From the IMG/VR virus record IMGVR_UViG_3300042308_000214, positions 1 to 39,948 of that record: a stretch of DNA of 39,948 nucleotides. One strand, 5' to 3'. The notes under the pieces were generated by a model. The model was not told the DNA's origin. It searched no databases and saw nothing but the letters and a program-made list of their open reading frames with translations. The position numbers and the translations under genes are program-made. The stretch's first letter is position 1; each line of letters opens with the position of its first letter. Shown here one piece after another: positions 33,206 to 39,866 of the stretch. The DNA is from a virus.

Positions 33206-34300
33206 TGGGTTTGATCCTTTATCAAATGGCGGTTTGTTCGGTGGACCGCCAGCATCCGGCTTCGGCGGCATCATTGAATCTGGTGCACCTGCACCCATAT
33301 TAGAACCAGCGTCTTGCGGTAGCCCGCCCGGCTGGGGTTGTCCTGTTGGGTCTTGTCCAGGCATTCCCGGTTGGCCAGGCTGATTGCCATCTTCTGCTGG
33401 CATGTCGGCCATCTGTGGTGCCTGATGGACAAGCGGGTTTGGAGATCCTGCCTGCCCGTCTTCCTCCATCTTCTGAACGAGATACTGTCCCATTGCAGAG
33501 TTCAGGAACGCCTCCATGATCGACTTAATCAGATCCTTTGGCAGTTCTTCCTCGTCGCTGTACTTGTCGCGGTCGTCGCCCGGCACAAACGTCCCGTTTC
33601 CACCCGGTGCGACCATCATGTATCTCTCGACCTCAACGTCTTCCCCGTATTCGGATGGACGGTTGAAGTATCTGGCAGGAGGAAGATTCAGTCTTGGCTC
33701 ATCGGCCCCAAGTGCGGCAATCGGGTAGAACGATCGCTTGTGGACATCCGGGAGAGGAAGAACCTCAACCGATCGTCCGCGTCGTCCCTTCAGCAGTTCG
33801 TCACGGTCCCTGCGGTGGTACTCATCAGCAAAGATTGCGTAACGTGGCTTCGTGTTGCCGATCATCCCGAGGCGATAAGCTCCGGTGTATCCAAGCACTT
33901 CAGGTTCCGGATCAGTCCGGTTGTCTGATGTGTGTCCGTTTGTAATTGGGCAGAACTTGCCTACGTCTGCGATCTGCTCGTTCATGTTCCGGCATATAGA
34001 AGCCAACGCCTTGCGGTCGTACTTCACTGCGGGGATCGTGCGACCATCGCGAGACTTGCGGGCTGGAATCTCATGTTCTTCAAAGACAGGGATGTCACGC
34101 CGTTCCAGAAACTCAGACGACTTGTGGTATCGTCGAGCTTCAGCAACTTCTGGTTCATCGCCAACATGAGAACGCCATGCCTCGAAGCACTGCCGATTCC
34201 TTTCAGCAGTGTTCGGGATATCAGTCATAGTCGACTGATGAAACCGGATAGCAAAATCCGGCTGGCTTTCCCCGTCCTTGGGTACAATTGATTGTTCCAT
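32747..34300 (-). CDS. Head maturation protease (Mu gpI-like) with scaffold tail
   Basis: A 517-residue protein. Residues about 65-210 form the protease domain: NGHTSD with His123, VLGYTGAYRLG, YAIFADEYHR, and RSVEVLPLPD with candidate Ser177. Ser/His motifs of this kind are typical of prohead proteases. PGGNGTFVP follows at 232-240. Residues 285-365 are a Pro/Gly/Gln linker (PGQPGMPGQDPTGQPQPGG). The last 152 residues are the scaffold, also made from an internal start. The protease should cleave scaffold and perhaps capsid arm during maturation. AGGATG precedes ATG 34300, and a promoter and terminator lie upstream. Confidence 0.75.
   Translation of the reverse strand: MEQSIVPKDGESQPDFAIRFHQSTMTDIPNTAERNRQCFEAWRSHVGDEPEVAEARRYHKSSEFLERRDIPVFEEHEIPARKSRDGRTIPAVKYDRKALASICRNMNEQIADVGKFCPITNGHTSDNRTDPEPEVLGYTGAYRLGMIGNTKPRYAIFADEYHRRDRDELLKGRRGRSVEVLPLPDVHKRSFYPIAALGADEPRLNLPPARYFNRPSEYGEDVEVERYMMVAPGGNGTFVPGDDRDKYSDEEELPKDLIKSIMEAFLNSAMGQYLVQKMEEDGQAGSPNPLVHQAPQMADMPAEDGNQPGQPGMPGQDPTGQPQPGGLPQDAGSNMGAGAPDSMMPPKPDAGGPPNKPPFDKGSNPMADEKEQYSKSAGLQALEARLNALEAENASMKAQLLGSQRYGKLSKLKSEGFEFNMERYMKKAEVQTEDEFTADLQDIEKYARKSPSAVADFSAIAGVGKQGELPETGNGVDELTPADVDGVKKYARKHDVDYVTARERYCADKKSGKNTAG
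33210..33226 (-). promoter_or_regulatory. Internal hairpin-loop ribosome binding site (scaffold start)
   Basis: On the - strand TTTGAT-AAAGG-ATCAAA: six-base-pair stem with AAAGG in the loop, five bases before the internal ATG 33205. Codes for part of the protease linker at the same time. Confidence 0.7.
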
Positions 34301-34327
34301 GACATCCTGCCTTGAACATCGAAACCG

Positions 34328-34343
34328 CCCGGTCCATCGGGCA
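34328..34343 (-). other. Small hairpin in protease leader
   Basis: GCCCG/CGGGC with a six-base loop lies between the candidate promoter and the protease start. Function unclear; no T-run. Confidence 0.3.
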
Positions 34344-34353
34344 GTTATTGCGA

Positions 34354-34382
34354 ATTGTCAGGGATGCATGAAACGCTGTCAA
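34354..34382 (-). promoter_or_regulatory. Candidate sigma-70-type promoter of head operon
   Basis: On the - strand TTGACA (34377-34382), 17 bases, GACAAT (34354-34359): a perfect -35 and a four-of-six -10. It lies 50-80 bases upstream of the protease start and just after a terminator, the right place to drive protease, scaffold, decoration and capsid genes. Confidence 0.55.
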
Positions 34383-34410
34383 TGACTCACGCGGCAATAA
34401 TCGACTGCGG

Positions 34411-34448
34411 GCAAAGAAAAAGGCATCCAGCTTTCACTGAATGCCTTT
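34411..34448 (-). terminator. Intrinsic terminator ahead of head operon
   Basis: On the - strand AAAGGCATTCAG pairs with CTGGATGCCTTT (one G-U pair), with loop TGAAAG, followed by TTTTTCTTTG. It ends the transcript of the gene stopping at 34518 and sits directly before the TTGACA promoter. Confidence 0.8.
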
Positions 34449-34517
34449 CCGATACCTTGAGATGACAGGCCATTCGCTACCTTAACATGACATAACCAAA
34501 CTAGACCCGACAGGCCA

Positions 34518-35006
34518 CTAGCCACCAAACAACTTTACCGTATCTCCGATGGAGATCGCAGTTGAAGCCTGTTTGACTTTCGACTCAATCTTCTTGGTTC
34601 CCTTTGCGGAAACAAACTCCTGAATAACTCCAAGCTGAGTGATTGATGTAAGGTGTTTCTGCTTCTGATCGTCATCTAGTGCAGAGAAGTCCGTAACAGA
34701 CGCCCGTGTCAGACCCTTCTTTGCTCGACGTTTGATCTGCTTCCTAATGCGGTCAATTGACGTGCTCTTGTCCGCCTCAGTCATGCAGCGGTAGCCAGTG
34801 TTGACTACCGTGTCGAATACGATCTTTTCTTCCTTCTCCAGTGATTCTCTGGCGGTCTTGACGTTTCCGAGGCAGTGCAGCCTGACGTCTCTTCCGAGTA
34901 GCTTTGAGAGTTCGTCGTACGTGACGATATCCCCGGCTTTTGCGTCACGAAGACGCTTTTCGATGATGGTTGTGTCGTGTGACTTAACCTGAATTCCATT
35001 AGACAT
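34518..35006 (-). CDS. Winged-helix-like hypothetical regulator
   Basis: A 162-residue protein from ATG 35006, chosen because GGAGG lies nine bases upstream; the frame extends further but lacks support. The N-terminal half resembles a winged helix: TTIIEKRLRDAKAGDIVTYD, ELSKLLGRDVR and NVKTARESLEKEEKIVFDTV. A basic linker follows (RIRKQIKRRAKKG), then a C-terminal helical and SH3-like end (SIGDTVKLFGG). It is probably DNA- or RNA-binding. Its leader shares a motif with that of the neighbouring gene (35233-35790), and a strong terminator follows. Confidence 0.55.
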   Translation of the reverse strand: MSNGIQVKSHDTTIIEKRLRDAKAGDIVTYDELSKLLGRDVRLHCLGNVKTARESLEKEEKIVFDTVVNTGYRCMTEADKSTSIDRIRKQIKRRAKKGLTRASVTDFSALDDDQKQKHLTSITQLGVIQEFVSAKGTKKIESKVKQASTAISIGDTVKLFGG

Positions 35007-35066
35007 AAAAGCCTCCGTAAATGAACAAAACCTTAACTTGCCGTAACCAGCCCGGCCATAAAACAC
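35007..35066 (-). promoter_or_regulatory. Conserved leader motif, copy B
   Basis: On the - strand GGCC, then GTTACGGCAAGTT, AAGGTT, CATTT and GAGGC occur in this order before ATG 35006. The same blocks occur in the leader of the gene at 35233-35790. The rest of the gap up to 35232 holds degenerate GGTT..GGCAAG copies and a CAGCGG/CCGCTG hairpin (35102-35120), and no gene is seen in it. Confidence 0.5.
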
Positions 35067-35220
35067 CTTGCCAGAACCCGCCTTATTACCGCATTTGCTT
35101 GCAGCGGGAACGATCCGCTGTACGCCAACCAAGCAACACTTGAACTACCTTGCAACAACGAGACCTAACAAAACGAGCAAGGCCTCTCCGTAGCTCACCA
35201 CGACGCGACCAACTCGACCA

Positions 35221-35230
35221 TGTCGCGACA
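35221..35230. repeat. 10-bp palindrome TGTCGCGACA
   Basis: A perfect palindrome two bases downstream of the stop codon at 35233. It may be a protein-binding site or chance. Confidence 0.3.
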
Positions 35231-35232
35231 CA

Positions 35233-35790
35233 TTACTTCCAGTCGATCTTCTCAACTGAAAACCTTCCAAAGTATCCGTTGTTTCGCGGGCGGAATCGGC
35301 CTACGCCAATGAACCGCCCGGCATCCTCAAGGTGTGTTTTGAATACCTCGTTATCAATGATGTCGTCAACAATCAGGAACTCGACGACGCCTTCCCATGA
35401 AGGGATAACAGGAAAACACTTCTCGACTCGCGTTGTGCCTCCGCGTCGACCATCAGACGGAACGTGAAGCCATTCGCCCTGAACATCGACAGCCTTAACT
35501 GGAAGCTCAACGGGATTAAAGCAAAGAACTCCTGCTTCAAAGTGCTTCGTGTAGGTGCTCTTGCCTTTTCCGGGGATCTGAATTGATTTGTATTTTGCCG
35601 CTTCAGATAGGCAGTTTTTGAAACACATCGGCGGGATAAACACGTTGCCGTCAGCGTTCACATGAAGACGCTGACGCCAGTTGTTCTCCTCGAACTCCGC
35701 GTGCGTCTGGTCTCGGCTTTTCTTTTCTTGAATATACTTCGACTGGCTGTAAGGACTGACTGACTTCAGGTGTGCAAATGCAGTACGCAT
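35233..35790 (-). CDS. Hypothetical protein with RAMP-like features
   Basis: A 185-residue protein beginning MRTAFAHLKSVSPYSQSKYI. Two patches recall Cas7/RAMP proteins: NVFIPPMCFKNCLSEAAKYK (49-68), like the IPGSSLKGALR helix start, and the Gly-rich C-terminal loop GVGRFRPRNNGYFGRF (162-177). Basic and aromatic residues in between (GKGKSTYTKHFE; WLHVPSDGRRGG) suit nucleic-acid binding. The similarity is by eye only. The gene has a structured leader in which an 11-base inverted repeat could hide its SD, suggesting autoregulation. It is alone in its transcription unit with the next gene downstream. Confidence 0.5.
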   Translation of the reverse strand: MRTAFAHLKSVSPYSQSKYIQEKKSRDQTHAEFEENNWRQRLHVNADGNVFIPPMCFKNCLSEAAKYKSIQIPGKGKSTYTKHFEAGVLCFNPVELPVKAVDVQGEWLHVPSDGRRGGTTRVEKCFPVIPSWEGVVEFLIVDDIIDNEVFKTHLEDAGRFIGVGRFRPRNNGYFGRFSVEKIDWK

Positions 35791-35851
35791 AACTAGGTGC
35801 CTCTCTTCTCAAAATGAACCTTGCGAAAACTTACCGTAACTGGCCGAACTG
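35791..35851 (-). promoter_or_regulatory. Conserved leader motif, copy A
   Basis: On the - strand GGCC, GTTACGGTAAGTT, AAGGTT, CATTT, GAGGC before ATG 35790: the same ordered blocks as in the leader ending at 35007. This suggests that one factor or structure acts on both mRNAs. Confidence 0.5.
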
Positions 35852-35895
35852 AAAGTTGACCGGCGATGACCGGACGGACCACGGTTTGAGAAGAG
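35803..35895 (-). repeat. 11-bp inverted repeat spanning the leader
   Basis: CTCTTCTCAAA (35803-35813) and TTTGAGAAGAG (35885-35895) are perfect inverted repeats 71 bases apart. On the - strand the downstream arm overlaps the AGAGAGG ribosome binding site of the gene starting at 35790. An AT-rich TTATATACT element lies at 35894-35902, a possible -10 region. Confidence 0.6.
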
Positions 35896-35967
35896 TATAT
35901 AAATTCAACTGCCTGTCTATATGGGGAGTTTGTAATTCTGCAAATTTTATTGCATGAGGCTAGTGGG

Positions 35968-36237
35968 CTAGTTTTCTTCGTAGTCGCCTCCAGACTTCTT
36001 GCTGGCTGCAATAGCCTCAACAACTCCGTCAAGCAGTTCATGGATCGAGTTATCGAGTGCAGAAACTCGACTGGTCATTGTGGCGAGCGATAACGCCCAT
36101 ACGCGGGTATTGATTGGCAGAATCTTCCAGCAGGATTGGCATATGGCGACCTGAACGCAGTTGTCTGGACGATGCGGGGCGTGCCATTGCCCACATGCTC
36201 CGCACAAATGCTTTTCGCCTTTCGGTCCTGTTGCCAT
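35968..36237 (-). CDS. Small zinc-ribbon-like protein
   Basis: An 89-residue protein with two Cys pairs, LCGACGQWH (12-15) and AICQSCWK (33-36), plus His and Cys between, a clear zinc-ribbon arrangement. The C-terminal half is helical (ALDNSIHELLDGVVEAIAAS). The start overlaps the stop of the KTSC protein by one base (TAATG). Likely protein- or nucleic-acid-binding; role unknown. The gap 35791-35967 after it is the structured leader of the next gene. Confidence 0.65.
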   Translation of the reverse strand: MATGPKGEKHLCGACGQWHAPHRPDNCVQVAICQSCWKILPINTRVWALSLATMTSRVSALDNSIHELLDGVVEAIAASKKSGGDYEEN

Positions 36238-37304
36238 TACCTGCCTCGGTTTGGTCTCTGAGATCCCCGGTCTGGATTTCCACGATTCGGCCTATTGCTA
36301 CTAGGTTTGTACGGTCCTCTGACCTCCGTTTGCAACTTAGAAACCCCGACGCGGCCATCTTTTGCTTGACGTACTCGCCTTTTTAGGATCTGGATGCCGT
36401 TCACGAGGATTGCTCGGCGTGGCACGTTCCCGCCGACAGCCTGAAGCAGCGTGTAGCGATACTGATGCCCGGCAATCGTTCCCCTAACACGAATTTCATC
36501 CCAAATGAATTTGCCCTTGCTTATGGCTCTAAGGAACTGTTCAAACAGTTTCGGATGGACATCAGCGTAGCCGTATAGCGGCCCCATCGTCTTCGATCGC
36601 TTGTCGCCCTGAAGATACCGAACCAGCAGTGTCGACTTGGCTGGGGCCTTCAGGTTGAACTGAAACCCGATGCTGTGGACGTTACTGGATGTCACGGGGA
36701 CCATTACGCCAGTAACTGCAGGGTCGTCAATGTCGTAGCGTCCTCGGAAATTAGCCGTCCGGATCTCTACGGTATTGTTCCCTACAAGCCGCATTCCGTT
36801 CCACGTCTGAGGCTCAGACGGAACGATCCGGCGGGTGGTCGGTTCTGACTCTACCCGCCGTCCTCCAGCCTGCTCCGGCGTTTTGCTGCCACCGAACATC
36901 TCAGGCGTCAATTGTTCGATCAGATCAACCGTCCTGCCAACATCACCACTGATGTCACGCAATCCAGCCTTGAGCGTGCTTGCTAGTGCAGACCTAGCTT
37001 TGGACGTCGACGGGCTGTTCGCTGTCTGGAGCAGGTCCAGAATCCCCCGGACTGCTTCCCTTGCTCCGCTGTGTACGCTTACGACGTTCTTTTGGGCGTC
37101 GTTCGCTAGCTGGCTCAATTGCCGGTCCAGTGTCTGATTCTTCCCCCGAAGCCTCTGGCGTACTCGGTGAATCTCCTGCATCAACGCTACCCGGTTCTGT
37201 GGCTCCGTCTTCGTTGACAGGGTTTTGATCTTCTTCAGGCTGTCCTGAATCTGCTTCTGGTCCTGCTGACTCTGGTTGAACTTCGGGAATAGCGGGTTGG
37301 CCAT
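36237..37304 (-). CDS. KTSC-domain protein
   Basis: A 355-residue protein from ATG 37304 (GGAG eight bases upstream). N-terminal coiled coil (QQDQKQIQDSLKKIKTL; HRVRQRLRGKNQTLDRQLSQ), a helical middle (AVRGILDLLQTAN), then a KTSC-like domain (about residues 205-285: NVHSIGFQFN, LLVRYLQGD, LYGYADVHPKLFEQFLRAIS, KGKFIWDEIRVRG). It ends in a basic repeat (RPNRGNPDRGSQRPNRGR). KTSC domains are associated with nucleic-acid-related proteins. Its first 104 codons overlap the preceding gene in another frame. Confidence 0.65.
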   Translation of the reverse strand: MANPLFPKFNQSQQDQKQIQDSLKKIKTLSTKTEPQNRVALMQEIHRVRQRLRGKNQTLDRQLSQLANDAQKNVVSVHSGAREAVRGILDLLQTANSPSTSKARSALASTLKAGLRDISGDVGRTVDLIEQLTPEMFGGSKTPEQAGGRRVESEPTTRRIVPSEPQTWNGMRLVGNNTVEIRTANFRGRYDIDDPAVTGVMVPVTSSNVHSIGFQFNLKAPAKSTLLVRYLQGDKRSKTMGPLYGYADVHPKLFEQFLRAISKGKFIWDEIRVRGTIAGHQYRYTLLQAVGGNVPRRAILVNGIQILKRRVRQAKDGRVGVSKLQTEVRGPYKPSSNRPNRGNPDRGSQRPNRGR

Positions 37305-37542
37305 CGGAGAACTCCATCTCTGCGAAGTGCCGTTCAAGCAGTGCTTTGTGAGCGGCGTCACCGTCTGCAACAGCTTTGGCAAGTGTCATGGTCGGGATAC
37401 TGAATGTCCCAATTTTACCAGTTGCGTCTCTGACTGTGTAGACGGTCGCAACTTTGACCTCGTCAAAAGCCGTGTCAATGCTGTGGATCTCAATGTTACG
37501 CTGGGCAAGGATTGGCGATGCAATCCAGTTCAAAGGAACCAT
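36994..37542 (-). CDS. Hypothetical protein with acidic disordered tail
   Basis: A 182-residue protein starting three bases after the terminase stop. The first 80 residues look folded (MVPLNWIASPILAQRNIEIH; VATVYTVRDATGKIGTFSIP; HKALLERHFAEMEF). The rest is Pro/Glu/Asp/Ser-rich and disordered, ending in a basic patch (RRPKERRKRTQRSKG). That tail lies wholly within the start of the KTSC gene, read in another frame. Third codon positions in the tail are A/T-rich compared with the KTSC frame, so the tail may be overprinted. Confidence 0.55.
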   Translation of the reverse strand: MVPLNWIASPILAQRNIEIHSIDTAFDEVKVATVYTVRDATGKIGTFSIPTMTLAKAVADGDAAHKALLERHFAEMEFSDGQPAIPEVQPESAGPEADSGQPEEDQNPVNEDGATEPGSVDAGDSPSTPEASGEESDTGPAIEPASERRPKERRKRTQRSKGSSPGDSGPAPDSEQPVDVQS

Positions 37543-37545
37543 AAA

Positions 37546-39174
37546 CTAGCCTCTTTCTCGGTGTCGTGTCGTAAAGCCTTTCAGTCGGCCTGAGTCTGGA
37601 AGATACTCACCGCCTAGCTGGGCAGTAATAGCTGAATGGGCTTTTGCTGAGGAAATCGTTGAACCTGTCATGAAATCGTCAGAAAAAAGTACATAACGTC
37701 CGCTGTCCACAGTGTGATCGCTCTTTTTTAATGGTGCCCTGAGTGGGTCACGAGGATTACGCCCCGACTTTGCTGATGGATCTGCACCACGTAACCAGCG
37801 GTAGGTTTTCATCTGCTGGACAAACTTGGGGCAGTTGGTCCGATGAATGAACAGTTTTGGTTCTAGGCGAATCTTCACCTTGCCTGTTGCTGGGTCGATA
37901 ACCGGCATTCCTCTTGCATCGTGAACTGGAACCGGGATCTGTGGCTTGAGTAGATACTGAACGTGCTCAATGCCTTCCAGAACGCTATTCTTGCCACGCA
38001 TCATGGACAGGTTTTCTACGGCAGGATTGTACTGATTCAGTTTCATCCCGATCCGCAGATTGTCCGGCGACGACGGGTCGCAATATGTCGGGCCATACAG
38101 ACTATTATCTGCTGGCCACTCCCAACGGTGGTACACTTCTGTCAGGTGATCTACGGTCGTTTTGCTTTGGTCATTGCTGACATACTCGTCATAAACGAAC
38201 CATTGCCCAAGTCCATTCTTGGCAGCCCATACGCACGAGAAGTCGTTTTCTGGTCCTGCACCCCAGTCAATCCCTCGACGATGCCGACAGCCTTTAATGC
38301 GGCCCCACATCTCGTCACCCATGCAGTGCGTGGCGACGTTGAAGTCTTTGTAGATGACGCCCTCGTATGTTGAGAACATGCCTTTCATACGGGTTTCCAG
38401 CATGTCGGCAGGGACCATGCCGAAGAACTCTTCAAACCACCGCTTGTCTACGTGTCCAGCCTCCATTGCACACATCGTGTTGGCGTGGAAGATTTGCCAG
38501 TTCTTTGGCAAGTACTTCAGCCCGGCAATAGGCTTCTCTGGCTCGTAGCCGTTCTCAATCATTTCCTCCAGCGTCTGACTCAGGTCGGCATCAACGGGAG
38601 TGAACTCAACCAGTTTTGATCCGGGGAAGTTGTATTCACGGCAGCCGCGTAAAACTTCTTCCAGAATGCCCCAAGGAAACTGCTCAATGAATCCGAAGCC
38701 ACCAAGGGACCGTGCCTGCATCTTCCCACGCCCCTGACGCCATGACTTAAACTCAAGGCTCCAATTCTTTCCGGGATGTCCGGGAGGGCTTTTGAGAGGC
38801 ACGCGGAACGGCTGGTTGTTGTTGCGGTTGTTCCAGTGGATACGTGGCCAGTCGACGACATCAGGCGGCAGATGGCCTTGCTGGTTGAATTTCTCGTCCC
38901 ACATTGAGCCGATCTGCTCGTACGTTTCGGCAATTACCCAAAACGGTGTGTCTCTGCGTGGCGGTGGTGTCTCCAGAACGAAGCGGCAAATCTTGGCAAT
39001 TAGGCAAGAAGTCGTCCCAGCGCCGTTGCCCCCGGTTAAAAAGAGACATCCATCTCCTTTACTCTCATAGAACGCCGTCTGTTCGTCGAATCGCTCTGGC
39101 TGATCTGGTCGTGGCGTGAAGTGCAGATACGCCGGGAAGTCCCTGACGCTCCCTGTCTGTGATATAGCAACCAT
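37546..39174 (-). CDS. Terminase large subunit
   Basis: A 542-residue DNA-packaging motor. The ATPase domain has a Walker A-like FLTGGNGAGTTSC (about 46-58), in which the usual Lys of GK[ST] is Thr, and a motif region FIEQFPWGILEEVLRGCREY with TPVDAD after it. The RNase H-fold nuclease shows RRGIDWGAGPENDFSCVWAA (first Asp), TYCDPSSPDNLR (second) and SDHTVDSGRYVLF (third). It cuts concatemers and pumps DNA through the portal using ATP. AAGGAACCAAGG precedes ATG 39174. No small terminase is recognised next to it. Confidence 0.8.
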   Translation of the reverse strand: MVAISQTGSVRDFPAYLHFTPRPDQPERFDEQTAFYESKGDGCLFLTGGNGAGTTSCLIAKICRFVLETPPPRRDTPFWVIAETYEQIGSMWDEKFNQQGHLPPDVVDWPRIHWNNRNNNQPFRVPLKSPPGHPGKNWSLEFKSWRQGRGKMQARSLGGFGFIEQFPWGILEEVLRGCREYNFPGSKLVEFTPVDADLSQTLEEMIENGYEPEKPIAGLKYLPKNWQIFHANTMCAMEAGHVDKRWFEEFFGMVPADMLETRMKGMFSTYEGVIYKDFNVATHCMGDEMWGRIKGCRHRRGIDWGAGPENDFSCVWAAKNGLGQWFVYDEYVSNDQSKTTVDHLTEVYHRWEWPADNSLYGPTYCDPSSPDNLRIGMKLNQYNPAVENLSMMRGKNSVLEGIEHVQYLLKPQIPVPVHDARGMPVIDPATGKVKIRLEPKLFIHRTNCPKFVQQMKTYRWLRGADPSAKSGRNPRDPLRAPLKKSDHTVDSGRYVLFSDDFMTGSTISSAKAHSAITAQLGGEYLPDSGRLKGFTTRHRERG

Positions 39175-39189
39175 CCTTGGTTCCTTTGG

Positions 39190-39273
39190 TTATGTTATGC
39201 CTATCGGACGTGCTGACCGCCTGACAAATGGAATGCAGCCCGGCTTCCGAATAATCAATACTGGATTTTTCAC
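39190..39273 (-). CDS. Possible 27-aa peptide upstream of terminase
   Basis: GTG 39273 with GAGG six bases upstream opens 27 codons (MKNPVLIIRKPGCIPFVRRS...). It lies in the 136-base gap between the terminase and the 114-aa gene. Could be a leader peptide or chance; nothing else is seen in this gap. Confidence 0.2.
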   Translation of the reverse strand: MKNPVLIIRKPGCIPFVRRSARPIGIT

Positions 39274-39310
39274 GACTCACCTCGCGACTAGAGGAACCAC
39301 GATCCGATAG

Positions 39311-39655
39311 TCATTCTGTCAAGTGATCCATCAAACAATTGAGCATCGAAGCAATCCGGCTTCGATCAAACTTAGTCAATCCACTTCCGGGACCACGACA
39401 CCCATCGACGATTGACCTGCACTGCATGAGCCAAGATCCGCCGCTCCGTGTCACGTCGTCGACAGCATTTGCCATCGCCAGCAAAATGACTCTCTGTTGA
39501 TCGTCACCAGCGTTGACAAAAGCTTTGCCGACTTCTTCCTCGGAAAATTCGACCGGCTCAATCACTCGCCTCAAAAGCATCACACACCCCAACTGTAAAG
39601 AATTACTTGCAAGTTCGATCAACAGAGGAACACGATAAGCTCTATTACTTTTCAT
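39311..39655 (-). CDS. Small hypothetical protein upstream of terminase
   Basis: A 114-residue helical protein from ATG 39655, MKSNRAYRVPLLIELASNSL, with helices VMLLRRVIEPVEFSEEEVGK and RVILLAMANAVDDVTR. No motif. The start lies inside the end of the 59-aa gene, so translation is probably coupled; no strong SD is visible. A small-terminase role is possible from its place but unsupported by sequence. Confidence 0.5.
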   Translation of the reverse strand: MKSNRAYRVPLLIELASNSLQLGCVMLLRRVIEPVEFSEEEVGKAFVNAGDDQQRVILLAMANAVDDVTRSGGSWLMQCRSIVDGCRGPGSGLTKFDRSRIASMLNCLMDHLTE

Positions 39656-39824
39656 CGCCACTCGTGGCTTCGCTGTGGATTCCTTGCCACTGATCTACGA
39701 TCTCCTGCATCTTGTCGGCCTTGTCGTTATTGCCAAGCCGACGCTCCCTCACGACAGCAGCCTTCATTCGATTGATGTTGTCTTCGTGATTTCTGAGGTA
39801 TCGCTCTCTTGCTGTTTCTTCCAC
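39645..39824 (-). CDS. 59-aa charged protein (GTG start)
   Basis: A short frame with a strong ribosome binding site (GGGAGGTGAG) directly upstream of GTG 39824. The product is highly charged and helical (ARERYLRNHEDNINRMKAAV; DKADKMQEIVDQWQG) and ends EATSGDEK. Its stop overlaps the start of the next gene. Good SD and overlap make it likely to be real. Function unknown. Confidence 0.6.
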   Translation of the reverse strand: MEETARERYLRNHEDNINRMKAAVVRERRLGNNDKADKMQEIVDQWQGIHSEATSGDEK

Positions 39825-39866
39825 AACTCACCTCCCAAAAGTAAACGCGGAACGCTCAACCGATCC

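Noticed and set aside
33338-33928. 196-codon + strand frame opposite the protease gene
   Set aside because: Shadow frame; no SD and unnatural composition.
34301-34517. Possible tRNA or small RNA in the gap before the head operon
   Set aside because: Explained by terminator, promoter and a small hairpin; no cloverleaf.
35793-36041. 82-codon - strand frame through the leader
   Set aside because: Overlaps the zinc-ribbon gene and the structured leader; basic, no motif.
39065-39280. 71-codon frame overlapping the terminase start
   Set aside because: Start has no good SD and most of it is terminase coding in another frame.
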